Below are positions 1 to 10,251 of a stretch of 64,000 nt of DNA, one piece after another. The stretch spans positions 2,294,127 to 2,358,126 of the forward strand of contig SCFE01000029.1 in the NCBI GenBank assembly GCA_004352715.1, given 5' to 3'. The notes beneath the pieces were generated by a model. The model was given only the letters and a program-made list of their open reading frames with translations, did not search any database and was not told the DNA's origin. Origin of the DNA: Hofstenia miamia. Lineage: Eukaryota > Xenacoelomorpha > Acoela. A program made the position numbers and the translations under genes. Every line of letters begins with the position of its first letter. Position 1 is the first letter of the stretch.

Positions 1-124
1 CTTGAACATCGCAGTTGAGCCAGGTCTCTGTAATCAAACAAATGTCAATGTTCTCATAAGCCAGCTCCGAAGATAGCAAAAGCGCAGCATTTTTCTTCTT
101 TATGGATCGAGTGTTAAACAACAT
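1..124 (-). CDS. Non-LTR retrotransposon ORF2, N-terminal start of endonuclease domain (partial)
   Basis: Read on the minus strand, a frame opens with an ATG at 124-122, just after the ORF1 stop, and runs off the left edge of the window. It encodes the start of an APE-type endonuclease: a FNTRSIKKK stretch matching the usual N-x-R-S-L opening, then CLITETWLN, the ITETWL signature that carries the catalytic Glu of CR1/L2-like endonucleases. The order ORF1 then ORF2 on the same strand, separated by about 20 bp, fits a CR1-like element. About 41 codons are visible, without a stop or frameshift. The reverse transcriptase part lies outside the window. Confidence 0.8.
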   Translation of the reverse strand, partial: MLFNTRSIKKKNAALLLSSELAYENIDICLITETWLNCDVQ

Positions 125-145
125 TACGTTGGGTTGAGTCTGTAG

Positions 146-1021
146 TCACATTTGCTCCCATATTTTCGCTCTGATGTTGTAGACCTCTATTTTGAAATTT
201 CTGATGCGGATGTTTCTTCTATCAATACCTTCTGAGTTAATCAACTCCCACCGTTGTTTAAGACAATTCTTCTCCTTCTCGATTTGATCCGGTGAAAGGT
301 CCGGTCCGATAGATGGGCGGAAATTATTGAAGGATTTCAGTTTGTAAAGAGAGGCCAAAAGTTTCCGTTTATTCCATACACTATCTAGTTTTACGAGGAG
401 TGGACGTGTATAACCCTTTTTTTGTTGACCCAAGCGACGGATGTCCGTGACCGTGCAGTCCACATCCATGTGAGTAATCAATTCTTCCACTTGCTTCTTG
501 TCAGACACCAATTGTTCAAATGCCTTACCTGTTGGTTCGGGGATACCACGAATCCGGACGGAGCATTCATCAGCAGTGCGCACCTTTTGGGCCACTGGTG
601 CGGTATTGGAAAGTGACTTCCAATTGAGAGAGGCAACTTCATCAATTTTCTTTTCAATTGCGGCATTTTGCAGGTTGGTTTCCATAGCCTCACGTACAGT
701 CTTTGATACATTGTCGACGATATCCTGTTTGAATTTCACTTTGTCAATTTCAGAGAATACAGTTTTCCGTGGAGCTTTCAGGCAGTTTTCACAGATAAAT
801 AGTAGGGAAGGAATGTCTTTAATCATCATAAATACATTGTTGTCGATGTTCGCACATGGAGCATGTATCCAACCTTGACACCTTTCGCAGCAAACCCAGT
901 TGAGCTCTGCATCCCCGTGTTCCTTGCAGATGCTGCACGTGCCGTTATCTGAGGCTGATTGAGAAATAAAATCACCATTTTCATCAATTCCAATAATTTC
1001 TTTTTTCTTTTTTGTTTTCAT
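146..1021 (-). CDS. Non-LTR retrotransposon ORF1, PHD finger + coiled coil + RRM-like protein (291 aa)
   Basis: Uninterrupted 291-residue frame. Residues about 28-81 form a C4HC3 PHD-type zinc finger (CSIC, CCERC, H-x2-C, then CENC). Next comes a charged, probably coiled-coil segment (about 83-135), followed by an RRM-like region with VRIRGIPEPTG, then IRRLGQ, LLVKL and a DLSPDQ tail, the usual ORF1p C-terminal layout of CR1/L2-like elements. Such proteins bind element RNA in the retrotransposition particle. The endonuclease start of ORF2 follows at once downstream on the same strand. The absence of stops suggests a young or recently active copy. Function is inferred from domain order; this is a transposon gene, not a host chromatin protein. 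Confidence 0.85.
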   Translation of the reverse strand: MKTKKKKEIIGIDENGDFISQSASDNGTCSICKEHGDAELNWVCCERCQGWIHAPCANIDNNVFMMIKDIPSLLFICENCLKAPRKTVFSEIDKVKFKQDIVDNVSKTVREAMETNLQNAAIEKKIDEVASLNWKSLSNTAPVAQKVRTADECSVRIRGIPEPTGKAFEQLVSDKKQVEELITHMDVDCTVTDIRRLGQQKKGYTRPLLVKLDSVWNKRKLLASLYKLKSFNNFRPSIGPDLSPDQIEKEKNCLKQRWELINSEGIDRRNIRIRNFKIEVYNIRAKIWEQM

Positions 1022-1316
1022 TATTAATATCTAGTGATCAGCAATGCGAATATATTCTTTTTTCTTTCAAAGTTAAATATGATTTTAAATATTAAGTTAA
1101 ATATTTTCCAACCATACAATTTCCAACGCTCAAGGAGAAATCCGACAATGCTTGTGGTTAGACAATTTTTTTGGAGAAGTGCATTTTCTACTTCAGACCA
1201 AATCAGAGAATCGGTAAATAATTTAATTGTTTGAGCTATTTTTAGTCTATTTATTTTGAAAATACCTAATAACAGGCTTTTTTCGCCATATATGATGCCT
1301 GGTTAAATACCTATTG

Positions 1317-2290
1317 CCATCCGCGAATTGATTATCTCCAAACGTGTAGAAGGGATGAGTAAATGTAATATATCCCAACTTGTAGAGCGACCTCGAAGTA
1401 CTGTCGGGGATATCATCAGACTTTTCACTGCTGAAAACATCATTGCCCCAAGCCAAAGTCCGGAAGACTAAATAAGACCTCCAAAACCTCCCAATCAGCT
1501 CTTATGTGCCTTTCAAAGCGAAATCCCAGAAGACTTCTGAGAAATTTCGCAAGGAATGGGCTGATGGTCACCTTGTGACAGCAAGAACTGTGCGAAATAT
1601 CCTGAAGAAGTACTCAATTGGGACTTTCGTGGCACCCAGAAAGACATTCTTAACCTTAAATCAAATATTACGCCGGGTGAGGTGGGCCAATTTAATGAAA
1701 GATAATTCATCTCAACATTGGTCTAATGTTGTATTTTCAAATGAGTCAAGATTTGAGCTATACTAATCAAAAATGTTGATAAAGAAACCAACTGGGCAGA
1801 AGTTCAGATTCTTGCCTAAACTTACTCGGGGACCATGAATTATGGTGGGAAATCTTTAATGGTATGGGGTGCAATATGGAAGTGTGCTTTTCGCAAGATT
1901 GTTCACATCACTGGTATTCTCCGAAGCTCTCAATATGCTCGAATTCTAGAGAAGGAACTCCTTACAAGTGATAAAATATATCAGCAGGATGGTGATCCAT
2001 TTCATACTTCAAAAGAAATGGAAAACTTCTTCCACAATAATAGGGTTGCTCTCCTTGCTGACTGACCTGGTCAATCTCCAAACCTTAACATTATCGAAAT
2101 ATGTGGAAAGAGGTCAAATATCGGATTTGACAACATACTCTTTACCCTGAAAACTAGCTGTGGAGCGCAATAAAGAAAGAATTTTATGCAATTTCCAACA
2201 GCTTTATAGAAAGACTTTTTGCTTCAATCCCTGTTCGCCCTGAAGCTGTTATTCGTTCAAAGGGACACCCTACAAAATATTAGAAGAGAG
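1317..2290 (+). pseudogene. Tc1-like transposase relic
   Basis: The pieces, in three frames, spell a Tc1-family transposase. An N-terminal helix-turn-helix region (RELIISKRVEGMSK, then RPRSTVGDIIRLF) lies around 1320-1420. It is followed by WSNVVFSNESRFELY near 1720-1765 and GGKSLMVWGAI near 1840-1875. The segment around QQDGDPFHTSK lies near 1980-2015, and PGQSPNLNIIE follows near 2070-2100. The first catalytic Asp of the usual FSDES box is Asn here, a stop sits where the conserved W before PGQSPNLN should be, and the frame changes several times, so it is dead. No convincing terminal inverted repeats were found. Confidence 0.85.
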
Positions 2291-2471
2291 AATTTATTGC
2301 TAAGTGCTTATATTGCGTCAATGATAAATTTATGTATCATATTTTGAATTTACTTTTTTGGATTTGCTCATTTGTTAATTTTTTGCAGTTGGCCGAATGC
2401 ATTTTTTTAATACAAGTTTTCTAATTTTGATTAAAAATTAATAGGCAATTGTTATTCTACATATTTTATGG

Positions 2472-2963
2472 CAGACTTGTCAACGAGCCGTAATTTCTAA
2501 GCTTGGCTCGTTTAAAATTTGAGGAAGTTCGGCTCGGCTCGCCACATAAAATCTTTCAATGAGGCTAGTTTCAGCTCGATATTTTTTTAAATATTGTACT
2601 CTCAGAATTTTTTCCATTGCTCTTCCTATTATTTAATAAACATTTCTAAAATAAGTATAAAGTAANNNNNNNNNNNNNNNNNNNNNNNNNNNNNNNNNNN
2701 NNNNNNNNNNNNNNNNNNNNNNNNNNNNNNNNNNNNNNNNNNNNNNNNNNNNNNNNNNNNNNNNNNNNATAAACATTTCTAAAATAAGTATAAAGTAAGG
2801 AATATTGAATGAAAAAAATAAGAAAAATCTGCATAATCAAATTAACAAGCAGCACTATAAATTTGGTTTGCTTAGAAACGGCTCGTTTTGGGCTCGTTGT
2901 ATATCCAATACTCTGCTCAAGCTCGGCTCGGCTAGTTAGAAGCTCGGCTCGTTGACAAGTCTG
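2472..2963. mobile_element. Non-autonomous hAT-type element with 8-bp target-site duplication
   Basis: Both ends carry the same perfect 19-bp inverted repeat, CAGACTTGTCAACGAGCCG, and are flanked by the direct repeat TTTTATGG (2464-2471 and 2964-2971). An 8-bp duplication and CAG...CTG termini are hAT hallmarks. The interior has no coding frame but repeats GGCTCG several times in both subterminal regions, like transposase-binding subterminal repeats. An N gap (2666-2768) lies inside, so the true length is unknown. Confidence 0.88.
2666..2768. other. Assembly gap with the same 30 bp on both sides
   Basis: A run of 103 N. The 30 bases before it (2636-2665) recur exactly after it (2769-2798), so the two contig ends probably overlap and the gap may not be real. 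Confidence 0.85.
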
Positions 2964-2971
2964 TTTTATGG

Positions 2972-4008
2972 TATTAGACATTCAGATTTTCCCTTCTCAA
3001 TCAAAGTAACACTTAATTATATTCTCACGAACGCTCTATCAATGAATATTCATTATTTATTCAAAATAGCAAGGTGGTCGAATACATATTTCCAGTACTG
3101 TACATGTACCATGATGGATACATATTTTTATACCCAACCAAACTCACAATCGCAGAATACATTTCCTAAACAATCATACCCCTGTAGGGAATTTACATTT
3201 GTACAATCAATTTGATCTACACATATGATACTCGTGCATTTATGGAAGACTTGCATGAAAATATTAATATTAAATTCAATATGAAAATAACCAATACAAA
3301 ACATGAGCTATGACGACTTCACAGTACAAACAAAAACCCATCTCTAAATTTATAGTCTGAGAAATTTTTACAATACGTAATTGTTTTTATGGAAATTAAT
3401 ATTTGTAATTTATTCACAATATTATAGTCTTTTTGAAGATTTTTATTAAATTTCTTTCAATTCGATAAAATATTGATTAACAAAAATTGTTTATTATTGA
3501 AAATATTTGAAAATTGTTCTTCAAAGAAGTTGCGATAAAGTATTAGAACGTCATAATTTATTATTCGATTTTCTCACTAATATATTGACATTGCAAATTT
3601 CATTAAATGAATAAACTCATGTATTGTCAACTATTATAGTTAAAATATTTCAACTTCAAAATATGCAAACATTGTTTACATTCTAAAACAGACCAATCAT
3701 TGAACATATATTGTTAATTTATAATAAATATAACGAATAAGGTTACTTGGCTTCATTCCACTAGTTGTCTAATCCGTGATTTCATTAGTTATTTTGTTTA
3801 GTCCGAATAAATAAAGATCGAGTTGGGAAAATACAGCTCAAGATAACCCATTGCCTATGTTATTTCTCAAATATTGCAGCTGCCAATAGCCCAACTCATA
3901 AGCTATATTTACTATTACTTGGTCCTCAATGTTTAGTCCAATAAATTTTTTGAAATTTTTAAGTCATAGTGATTATAAATAACAATAAAAAGACAAACTG
4001 ATTATTCA
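2972..4008. other. AT-rich stretch, no gene seen
   Basis: Only short, low-complexity reading frames. No splice-consistent coding segments, RNA genes or recognisable repeats were seen. Confidence 0.5.
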
Positions 4009-4690
4009 ATGTCATCTAATCGTGCCAATAATATCCAAAATGATGTTTTCAAAGCTATTGATACATTTAATGAAATTTAAATCTTTGTTTCGAACAAATA
4101 TAAAGCACATCTATTTGGTTTATTCAAAAACTTAGACAAGGATTTAGCAGAGGAAGCGCTTTTGCTACTATACAATATGTCAATTCAATTGACAGCAGAT
4201 ATAATGACACCAATGCAAACTTAAGTTCAAGAATGAGTAGGGATCTATCACATGAACTTACTAATAGCTGTTGCAAATTGTCAAAGTATTTATATGATGA
4301 TAATGCAAGCACTACAGATTTTATTTCAAACATTCATCCGAATTGTTCAGTTGATATACAAGAAAACATTAGTGAAACTACACCCTTAACAAGGCCATTT
4401 TATACATCTTCAACCATGAATGAGATGCCTAAATACACATCTCTATTTTTTATTGATAATTCTTTGCTAAAATATGTAGAGACGTAAAAATTGATCTTAA
4501 TTCAAAATGTACTTCCAATCATACTAATTCAAAAAGGCTGAAGAAATCACAGACATTATCTGCTCTTAAGAACGCAAAAAATTCAAAGAAGTTAGTCGCA
4601 AATACCTTCTTCAAAGATAAAATTTTAACATTATTAAACGAGGTTAAACAAAAGTTTGATCCTGAAATTACAGTAAAAGGGTGTTGAGAA
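4009..4690 (+). pseudogene. Decayed reading frame of unknown family
   Basis: From an ATG at 4009 a coding-like frame runs with one internal stop near 4078. It passes into a second frame near 4205 (84 codons, from 4233) and a third after 4487 that stays open to about 4687. Composition is lysine-, asparagine- and serine-rich (for example AEEALLLLYNMS, then KKLVANTFFKDKILTLLNEV). The right end stops where the ZMYM-like hAT relic begins on the other strand. I recognise no domain. It may be the N-terminal ORF of an unclassified transposon or a dead host gene. Confidence 0.3.
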
Positions 4691-6760
4691 AAGTCAGATG
4701 ATCAAAGAAGGCAGCTCCATTCGACTTGGATGAAGTTTCATAAAAAGTTGAGTGATTTTCATTTTTATCCAATGATCCGCCCATATCGCTATGTACATGC
4801 TTAAGAGTAAGAGCGCCTAATATATCGTCACTCATATTTGCTCTCATGTAATTTGATAGACGGCGAAGTGCAAATGCACAGCGCTCACATTCACACGATG
4901 TCACTGGAAGAGTGCACCCGATGTGTAAGAGAGTGTGTACATTCGGAAGAGCCTGCTTATAGCAATTCAATATTAAAGCTTGCAGTGTTCTCAGTTTCAG
5001 AGCTTCCATCTTGTTACAAAGGTTCTTCCAGCCGAAGAAGCAATCCTGGTAGAGGAAGATCATTCTTGTACAATGCTGTGACAACTTTCAGGCCTGCAAT
5101 TATGTCGTTGACCGAAGATTTAGACACATTTTCGCATACAAGAGGCAAAAGTTTTATGGCCTGGCATTATTGCTGCCCAAACATTAGCTCCAGGTCTGAA
5201 ATAAAATAATCCAAATAAGGAATTAGAATAGTGCGTTTGCAGAACACATTTGGTGTTTCTGGAGGAGTATTCTGACTGTCTCTTATACACATCTACTACT
5301 CTCGATGTTGTAACATCCACGTCCAAATTTTCTGTCAATCTAGCAGCTTGCTCAAAGAGCGAATCTGATAATTGCTCGAGCTGGGCATCACGTCTACCCT
5401 TTAATTCGGATATAACTTCCTGAACTTCGTTGTATGCAGCAACCACATCCTGTGTTCGACCTTATAAAGAAACGAAAGTGGTTCTCAGATATGACGCCAA
5501 TCGCATGATTGTTAACAGAGTATAAAGAAATTCGACGGTCTTCAGGTGTCCAGCTAGACCAGTCTTCATCACAGTATGACAATGTAGCATTGTGCATCAT
5601 AAAAGTAATGATAGCCATCGATATTCTCTATCCACCTTGTGATGCAAATATTCCGTAGACACTTTTTGTGCGTAACTAAGGCTTCTTTTTTCACGATTTC
5701 ATTTAGCAGATTTGTTAATCCATAATGTTTAGCCTTCAATTTTTGCAAGACATTATGAATTTGGGGAAGGGCACAGTTATGAGAAATTACTAGATTTAAG
5801 CAGTGATCCTGGCAGTGCCCATAGAATGCTAAGCTGTTCTCTGCCAAAAATTTCTTTGCCAAGCCATGTCGCAGGTTGCTGGCACCATCGTATGCTTGTC
5901 CATGTAGATTATCATGCTCTAGTTCATGGTCTAACAATCATTTCTTAGTCACATTGTATAGAGCACGGCCCTATTATTCTGTCAGTTTGAATAACATCAA
6001 GAACTTCTTCCGGAATGATATTATTATTGTCAACAAAACGAATTGCGATGACAACTTTTTCTTTGTTGTGCAACGATACTTCACCTATCAAAATTGTATA
6101 AAACCTTGCAAATCTTATTTCCAAGACAAGATCTGCTTGAATCATGTGATATCCAATGATCTGAATGAGCTCATTTTGAACTGTTCCAGAAAGATATGTG
6201 GCATTCTTAAGCCATGGTGAATTGAGATGCAGTATTAATTTAGGATTGTGTTTCGCAAGTAACTGGAGCAGTGCAAAAAAGTTTCCTTGGTTCACACTAG
6301 TATCAGATGGCTTTTCATTTGTTCCAATGAATGCAAAATCTTGCTTCCCTTTAAAATTGCACTGCTTCAACAATGCAATCTTCGCGGATGTGTTCATTAA
6401 AGCATATGCGTTCCTGCAATACTGCATCAACCTGAATTTGTATTTGCGATTTCGGATTGTTGGATTGTTGCACATTCTCTTAGTATCATCCAAAGCTCTA
6501 ATACATGAACATGATATCTGTTAGATATGCTTTGCAAGATGTTTCCCAAATTTTTCCAGTCTTCCTTACTTTTAGCCGGTAAAAAAATTGCACAAGCACC
6601 ACAACAAACACCATTTTTTCTTTACTGTATCTCAGGTAAGGATATTCATCGAGCAGTTTAATGGGAACGACGTCTTTTACTATCACTAAATGATGACAGA
6701 TGCATTAAAAGGGGTCGGTAATGATTTTCGACTAAAATGAGCTTGTCGGTATTGGATATT
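4668..6760 (-). pseudogene. ZMYM1-like hAT transposase relic
   Basis: Minus-strand pieces in several frames line up with the TTF-finger/ZMYM1-like class of hAT transposases. In order from the right: the YPYLRYSKEK part of the TTF-type finger (about 6590-6690), LKNATYLSGTVQNELIQIIG and RFVDNNN in the RNase H-like core (about 6020-6220), HGQAYDGASN and GHCQDHCLNLV (about 5800-5900), PYLDYFISDLELMFG (near 5200) and the C-terminal dimerisation motif LPVTSCECERCAFALRRL (about 4870-4920). Normal length for such proteins is 600-800 residues. Frame breaks make it inactive, but one break, at 5276-5294, is an adapter artefact and not decay. Confidence 0.85.
5276..5294. other. Tn5 mosaic end / Nextera adapter left in the assembly
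   Basis: CTGTCTCTTATACACATCT is exactly the 19-bp Tn5 mosaic end used in Nextera libraries. On the minus strand it reads DVYKRQ, the usual peptide trace of this contaminant. Removing exactly these 19 bases joins the upstream and downstream transposase frames without a shift, so it was added during sequencing or assembly. Confidence 0.95.
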
Positions 6761-7620
6761 GATGGTATAGTTGCAACTAGATCCATAGATCCTATGTCAT
6801 GACAGGTTATATCAACAACAGAATGAGTATCATAACCAGAAACAGATTGCCGTGGAGTATCACCATCAGAAACAGATTACCCTGGAGCATGAGCAGTGCT
6901 TCGAGTTGAGAGTTTGCCAAAGAAATAAGAAATTTTGGTAATTTATTTACTATTTTCCTTCAGAAGTTTTTGTTCTTTGGCACGCTTGAACTCTGAACCA
7001 AGTGCTTTTCCTTTTTTTGTTCATCTTGAACCTAATTATAAATTTAATCTTAGACATAAGAAAATAGAAATAATAGTTTATATTTCAACTGCAAACTTTC
7101 TATTGAAGGCTAAAACAAATTAAACATAGTAAACAGGCACGCAACTAGCCTATAATTTAAGGGATGGGGGGTCCAGCTGAAAAAAGGTGCAAAATATATA
7201 GGCTAGTTACAAAATAATTAAACAGTTTTATTTGTTAAATACATGTGTGACTCTGAATGAGAAGTAGAACTTTTTATGACTTTTGTATTTTTTATTTTTT
7301 AAAAAAAAGTCTACGATGATGCTCATTTAAATTACGTTCGGCAATGGCAGAAATGTCAATCATCACATCACGATGAATGTTCATTAGACACAACCAGTCA
7401 ATCGTTATGTCGTCATTGAGTTTCTAAAATGACATTTAAGACCTACTATTTAGATGCAAAAAGATTAAGTAGCCTACTTTATTAAAGTAAAACGACAAAA
7501 ATGGGATTAAATTGTCTCGATAAAAGTGTAATGAAATTTATACAGTTGTATATTATTTCGTAGTAATGAAATGAAACAAATTGAATTCAAGATAACTTTA
7601 GAACTCTATTAGTAAACAAG
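6761..7620. other. No gene seen
   Basis: Mostly non-coding AT-rich sequence. Around 7135-7195 is a G-rich segment starting CAGGCACGCAACTAGCC that resembles a worn hAT terminus, but no partner end was found. Confidence 0.4.
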
Positions 7621-7739
7621 TCATGATCAAGATAAGTAGCCTATTTATGAAACATGTCTCCCTTCTAATATTTTTAGCTATATTGCAAACAACAAAAGTG
7701 TATAATTTTCATAAGAGAAATGCAATCATTATGAAAAGC

Positions 7740-8009
7740 GAGGGGAACACGTGCTCCCCCGTGTTCCCCTGTGGTCCCCCTCCTGCCTACGGGTCTGTAA
7801 TTTATCATTTTAACAATTTTTTGAATGAAATTTCCAGAAACATACAAAACTTTGACATAATGAAGCTATTCCACAATTTCCTTACTAGAAATTCAAACAA
7901 TCATATTAACACAGTGATGATAGCCAGAGATGGTATTCATTCATCTGAACGAGGACTACCTACAGCTGCGAAGCAAATCAAAATACACTCTGGATATACG
8001 ATCTCCTAA
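7740..8009 (+). pseudogene. Non-LTR retrotransposon ORF1, SGNH-esterase-type C-terminal piece
   Basis: Part of a longer plus-strand frame. It contains the tail expected of the SGNH/esterase-like ORF1 of CR1-group elements: ISRNIQNFDIMKLFHNFL, then ARDGIHSSERGL, which matches the DGIHLSxxGL box carrying the Asp-x-x-His of the esterase triad. The same motif occurs in the second element near 30130-30170. It lies 300 bp before an RT relic on the same strand and belongs with it. The upstream residues of the same open frame (from 7623) are not recognisable and may not be coding. Confidence 0.55.
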
Positions 8010-8316
8010 AACAGATAAGTATATATAGCAATAATACATATTAATCTACACATAAAACCAGCTACTTCAATATAAGAGTAAGACCTATCCTGGAAACAAC
8101 TAAGTAGAACTACAATACAATCTAAAAGTACTGGTTGGCTTACTTAATTACAATGAATAAGTGCATATTACGAAATTTGTACAGAAACAAAGCAAATTTC
8201 CATTCATTTGAATGAGTTTCATACAAGGGGAAACAGTTAATTATACACATAAAATCGAGCAGGTTTAGGTTTTATATATATTAGAGAGACGAAATTAGCT
8301 AAAACTATACAAAATT

Positions 8317-9200
8317 TTGATCCTAATATATTATGTGGTTCCAAATAAAATGCCAATTTTCATAATTAAAAATACAGTAAATATTTCTTTGAACCTCTCT
8401 TCTTCGTCTACAACTACTCAATTCACACTAATACTTACCCACAACTTTAAAAAAACGAATATCACACCAATTTATAAAAAAGATGATCCGACGAACAGCT
8501 CAAACTATCGGCTAAATTCAATAAAAAAATCCTTTTTCAAAGATTTTTGAAAAACTAACATACAATCAAATAAATGAGTATCTCAATAAACATAAAATTC
8601 TTTCCGCTACACAATTTGGTTTCAGAAAAAATTATAGTAAAATTGATGCATAACTATCTTTTACTGAAATACAGATTCATTTTGAACAAGAACATTTGCA
8701 GTTCCACAGCTTGCATAGACCTTAAGTAAAGCATTTGACAGCTTAGATTTTAGCGTACACACAACTTCGCGCGCAACATTTTTTCATTTAATGAGGCCAC
8801 AACCAAAAGTTGTAAGGGTGGACGCGATTCCAACTTTGTTGTACACCAAATTTGAAAAGTTAAATTGGTTCTACTTTTGCGCACAACCTTTTCCGATTGA
8901 ACTAGAGGCGCACAACAAAAGTTGGAAGTGTGTACGCAAAATGTTTTTGCTGTGAACTTTATTATTACCCAAAAAGTTCGCGCAAAGTTGTAAGTGTGTA
9001 GGCTACTTTAGACAACAAGTTAAAGCTATGTGGTTTTTGTATAGAATCATTGAAATTTATTACCAGCTTTCTAAGTAACAGAGAACAACGTGTAACAATT
9101 AGCAATTTTTCATTGAATTACATCACAAATAATGGTGTTCAACCAAGGTACTGTTTTGGGACCAATCCTTTTCAATTTATACATTAATGATATAAGGCAA
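8317..9200 (+). pseudogene. CR1-like reverse transcriptase relic split by a nested element
   Basis: RT fragments lie in three frames: ITPIYKKDDPTNSSNYR near 8460-8510, then KILSATQFGFRKNYSK near 8600-8640, then KAFDSLDF just before 8752. After the nested insert come KAMWFLYRIIE and the remains of a GVPQGTVLGPILFN box (9130-9180). Stops and frameshifts are frequent. Together with the ORF1 tail at 7740-8009 this is one old 5'-truncated CR1-like copy. Confidence 0.75.
8752..9005. mobile_element. Small inverted-repeat element nested in a reverse transcriptase relic
   Basis: The RT reading is interrupted by about 254 bp whose ends are imperfect inverted repeats. The left end begins TAGCGTACACACAACTTCGC and the right end, reversed, begins TAGCCTACACACTTACAACT. 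Internal copies of the motif AAAAGTTG with TGTGTACGC occur on both strands. A flanking TTTAG on both sides may be the target duplication, but the exact borders are uncertain. Confidence 0.65.
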
Positions 9201-9205
9201 CACTT

Positions 9206-10251
9206 AGGCCTGGTTTAAAACATCCTGCGCGCCTGTAAGTGTGTGTGTGTGTGTCAAGATCAAAGCCGCCGAATCTTGCGTATAAAGCATCTCAGTGTTA
9301 GTCCTAGGGAACTTCACAGGCCAAGTGAGACACTTGGTAGCCCGCACTAGTGATGTACAAACTTGGCTCACGCGACCCCCGTGCCGTTGTAAACACAAAA
9401 TAAGTGTGCATCATTGAAATCGAATTTCGAAAAATTAAAAATGCTTGAAAGGTGCCTGAGTTAATGTTCTTGACTAAACATTTTCACTGTGATATCTTCT
9501 TATTACTCTAATAGAATATTTAATGCGAAAAAATATTTATTAAACTACATGAATTCGACATCCTTGCATGTTTCCAACAACGGCCATTGAAAGTATTTCA
9601 AAAAATAATTTTTTTATATGTATTATATATAGAAAGTCGTTATTTAGCATTCTACAACAATGCCCAAAAATTGTCCCTCCAATTTCTTGAAAACACTTTT
9701 GTTCATGAGAAAATATTCATTATCTGCATAATGGTATAGACTATTATTTAATTACACCTGCTATCATTGTGCAAACAGAGTCTAAAGCAGTGGTGCTCAG
9801 GAGGCTGAGCGAGCTAAGCCACCTTTGTTAAAATCTATTGGGGACACCAGCCTTTCTTCAGGTCAAGGCAATCAAGGCCTTCAGAAATTAAATTATTAAC
9901 TTTATTTAAATGACAATAAACTTTCATATTATATATATATATATAATGTAATTTGAACTTGCAATAGTTTTTTTTACAATATTAAAGTTATTCACGAAAG
10001 CAAATCATTCTCTTAAAAAGAATAAAAAAGTAAAATTCCTAAATTTTACTTCTATGAACTGTTAGATATTGAAAGATATGAACGAGTAGACTCTCCTCTA
10101 TTACGAGGTGCTGTCAAATTTTGGATATCTGTATTAGTTTTGTGACAACGTGACATGATTGCAGCATAGGTAAACATAGCCATCCAATTCTCAAACTTTA
10201 GTAAGCAATTGATGAAGAGTCAATATAGATAGTGAGTGCTGATTTAATAAG
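9206..10251. other. No gene seen; (TA)n at about 9930-9955
   Basis: Contains a short (TG)n run near 9238-9254 and a CAGTGGTGCTCAGGAGG segment at about 9788 that looks like one hAT terminus without a visible partner. No coding signal before the BPI-like gene. Confidence 0.4.

Larger units (their letters stand above)
1..1021 (-). mobile_element. CR1/L2-like non-LTR retrotransposon, 5' part
   Basis: Combines the intact ORF1 and the start of ORF2 into one element transcribed leftward. The 5' untranslated part probably extends rightward past 1021 into AT-rich sequence, but no promoter or target-site duplication could be fixed because the 3' end is outside the window. Confidence 0.75.

Noticed and set aside
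498-878. Plus-strand ORF of 126 codons
   Set aside because: Shadow of the PHD-finger ORF1 on the minus strand.
5120-5446. Minus-strand ORF containing DVYKRQ as a real protein
   Set aside because: The frame exists only because of the embedded 19-bp adapter. Without it the two halves continue in the transposase frame.
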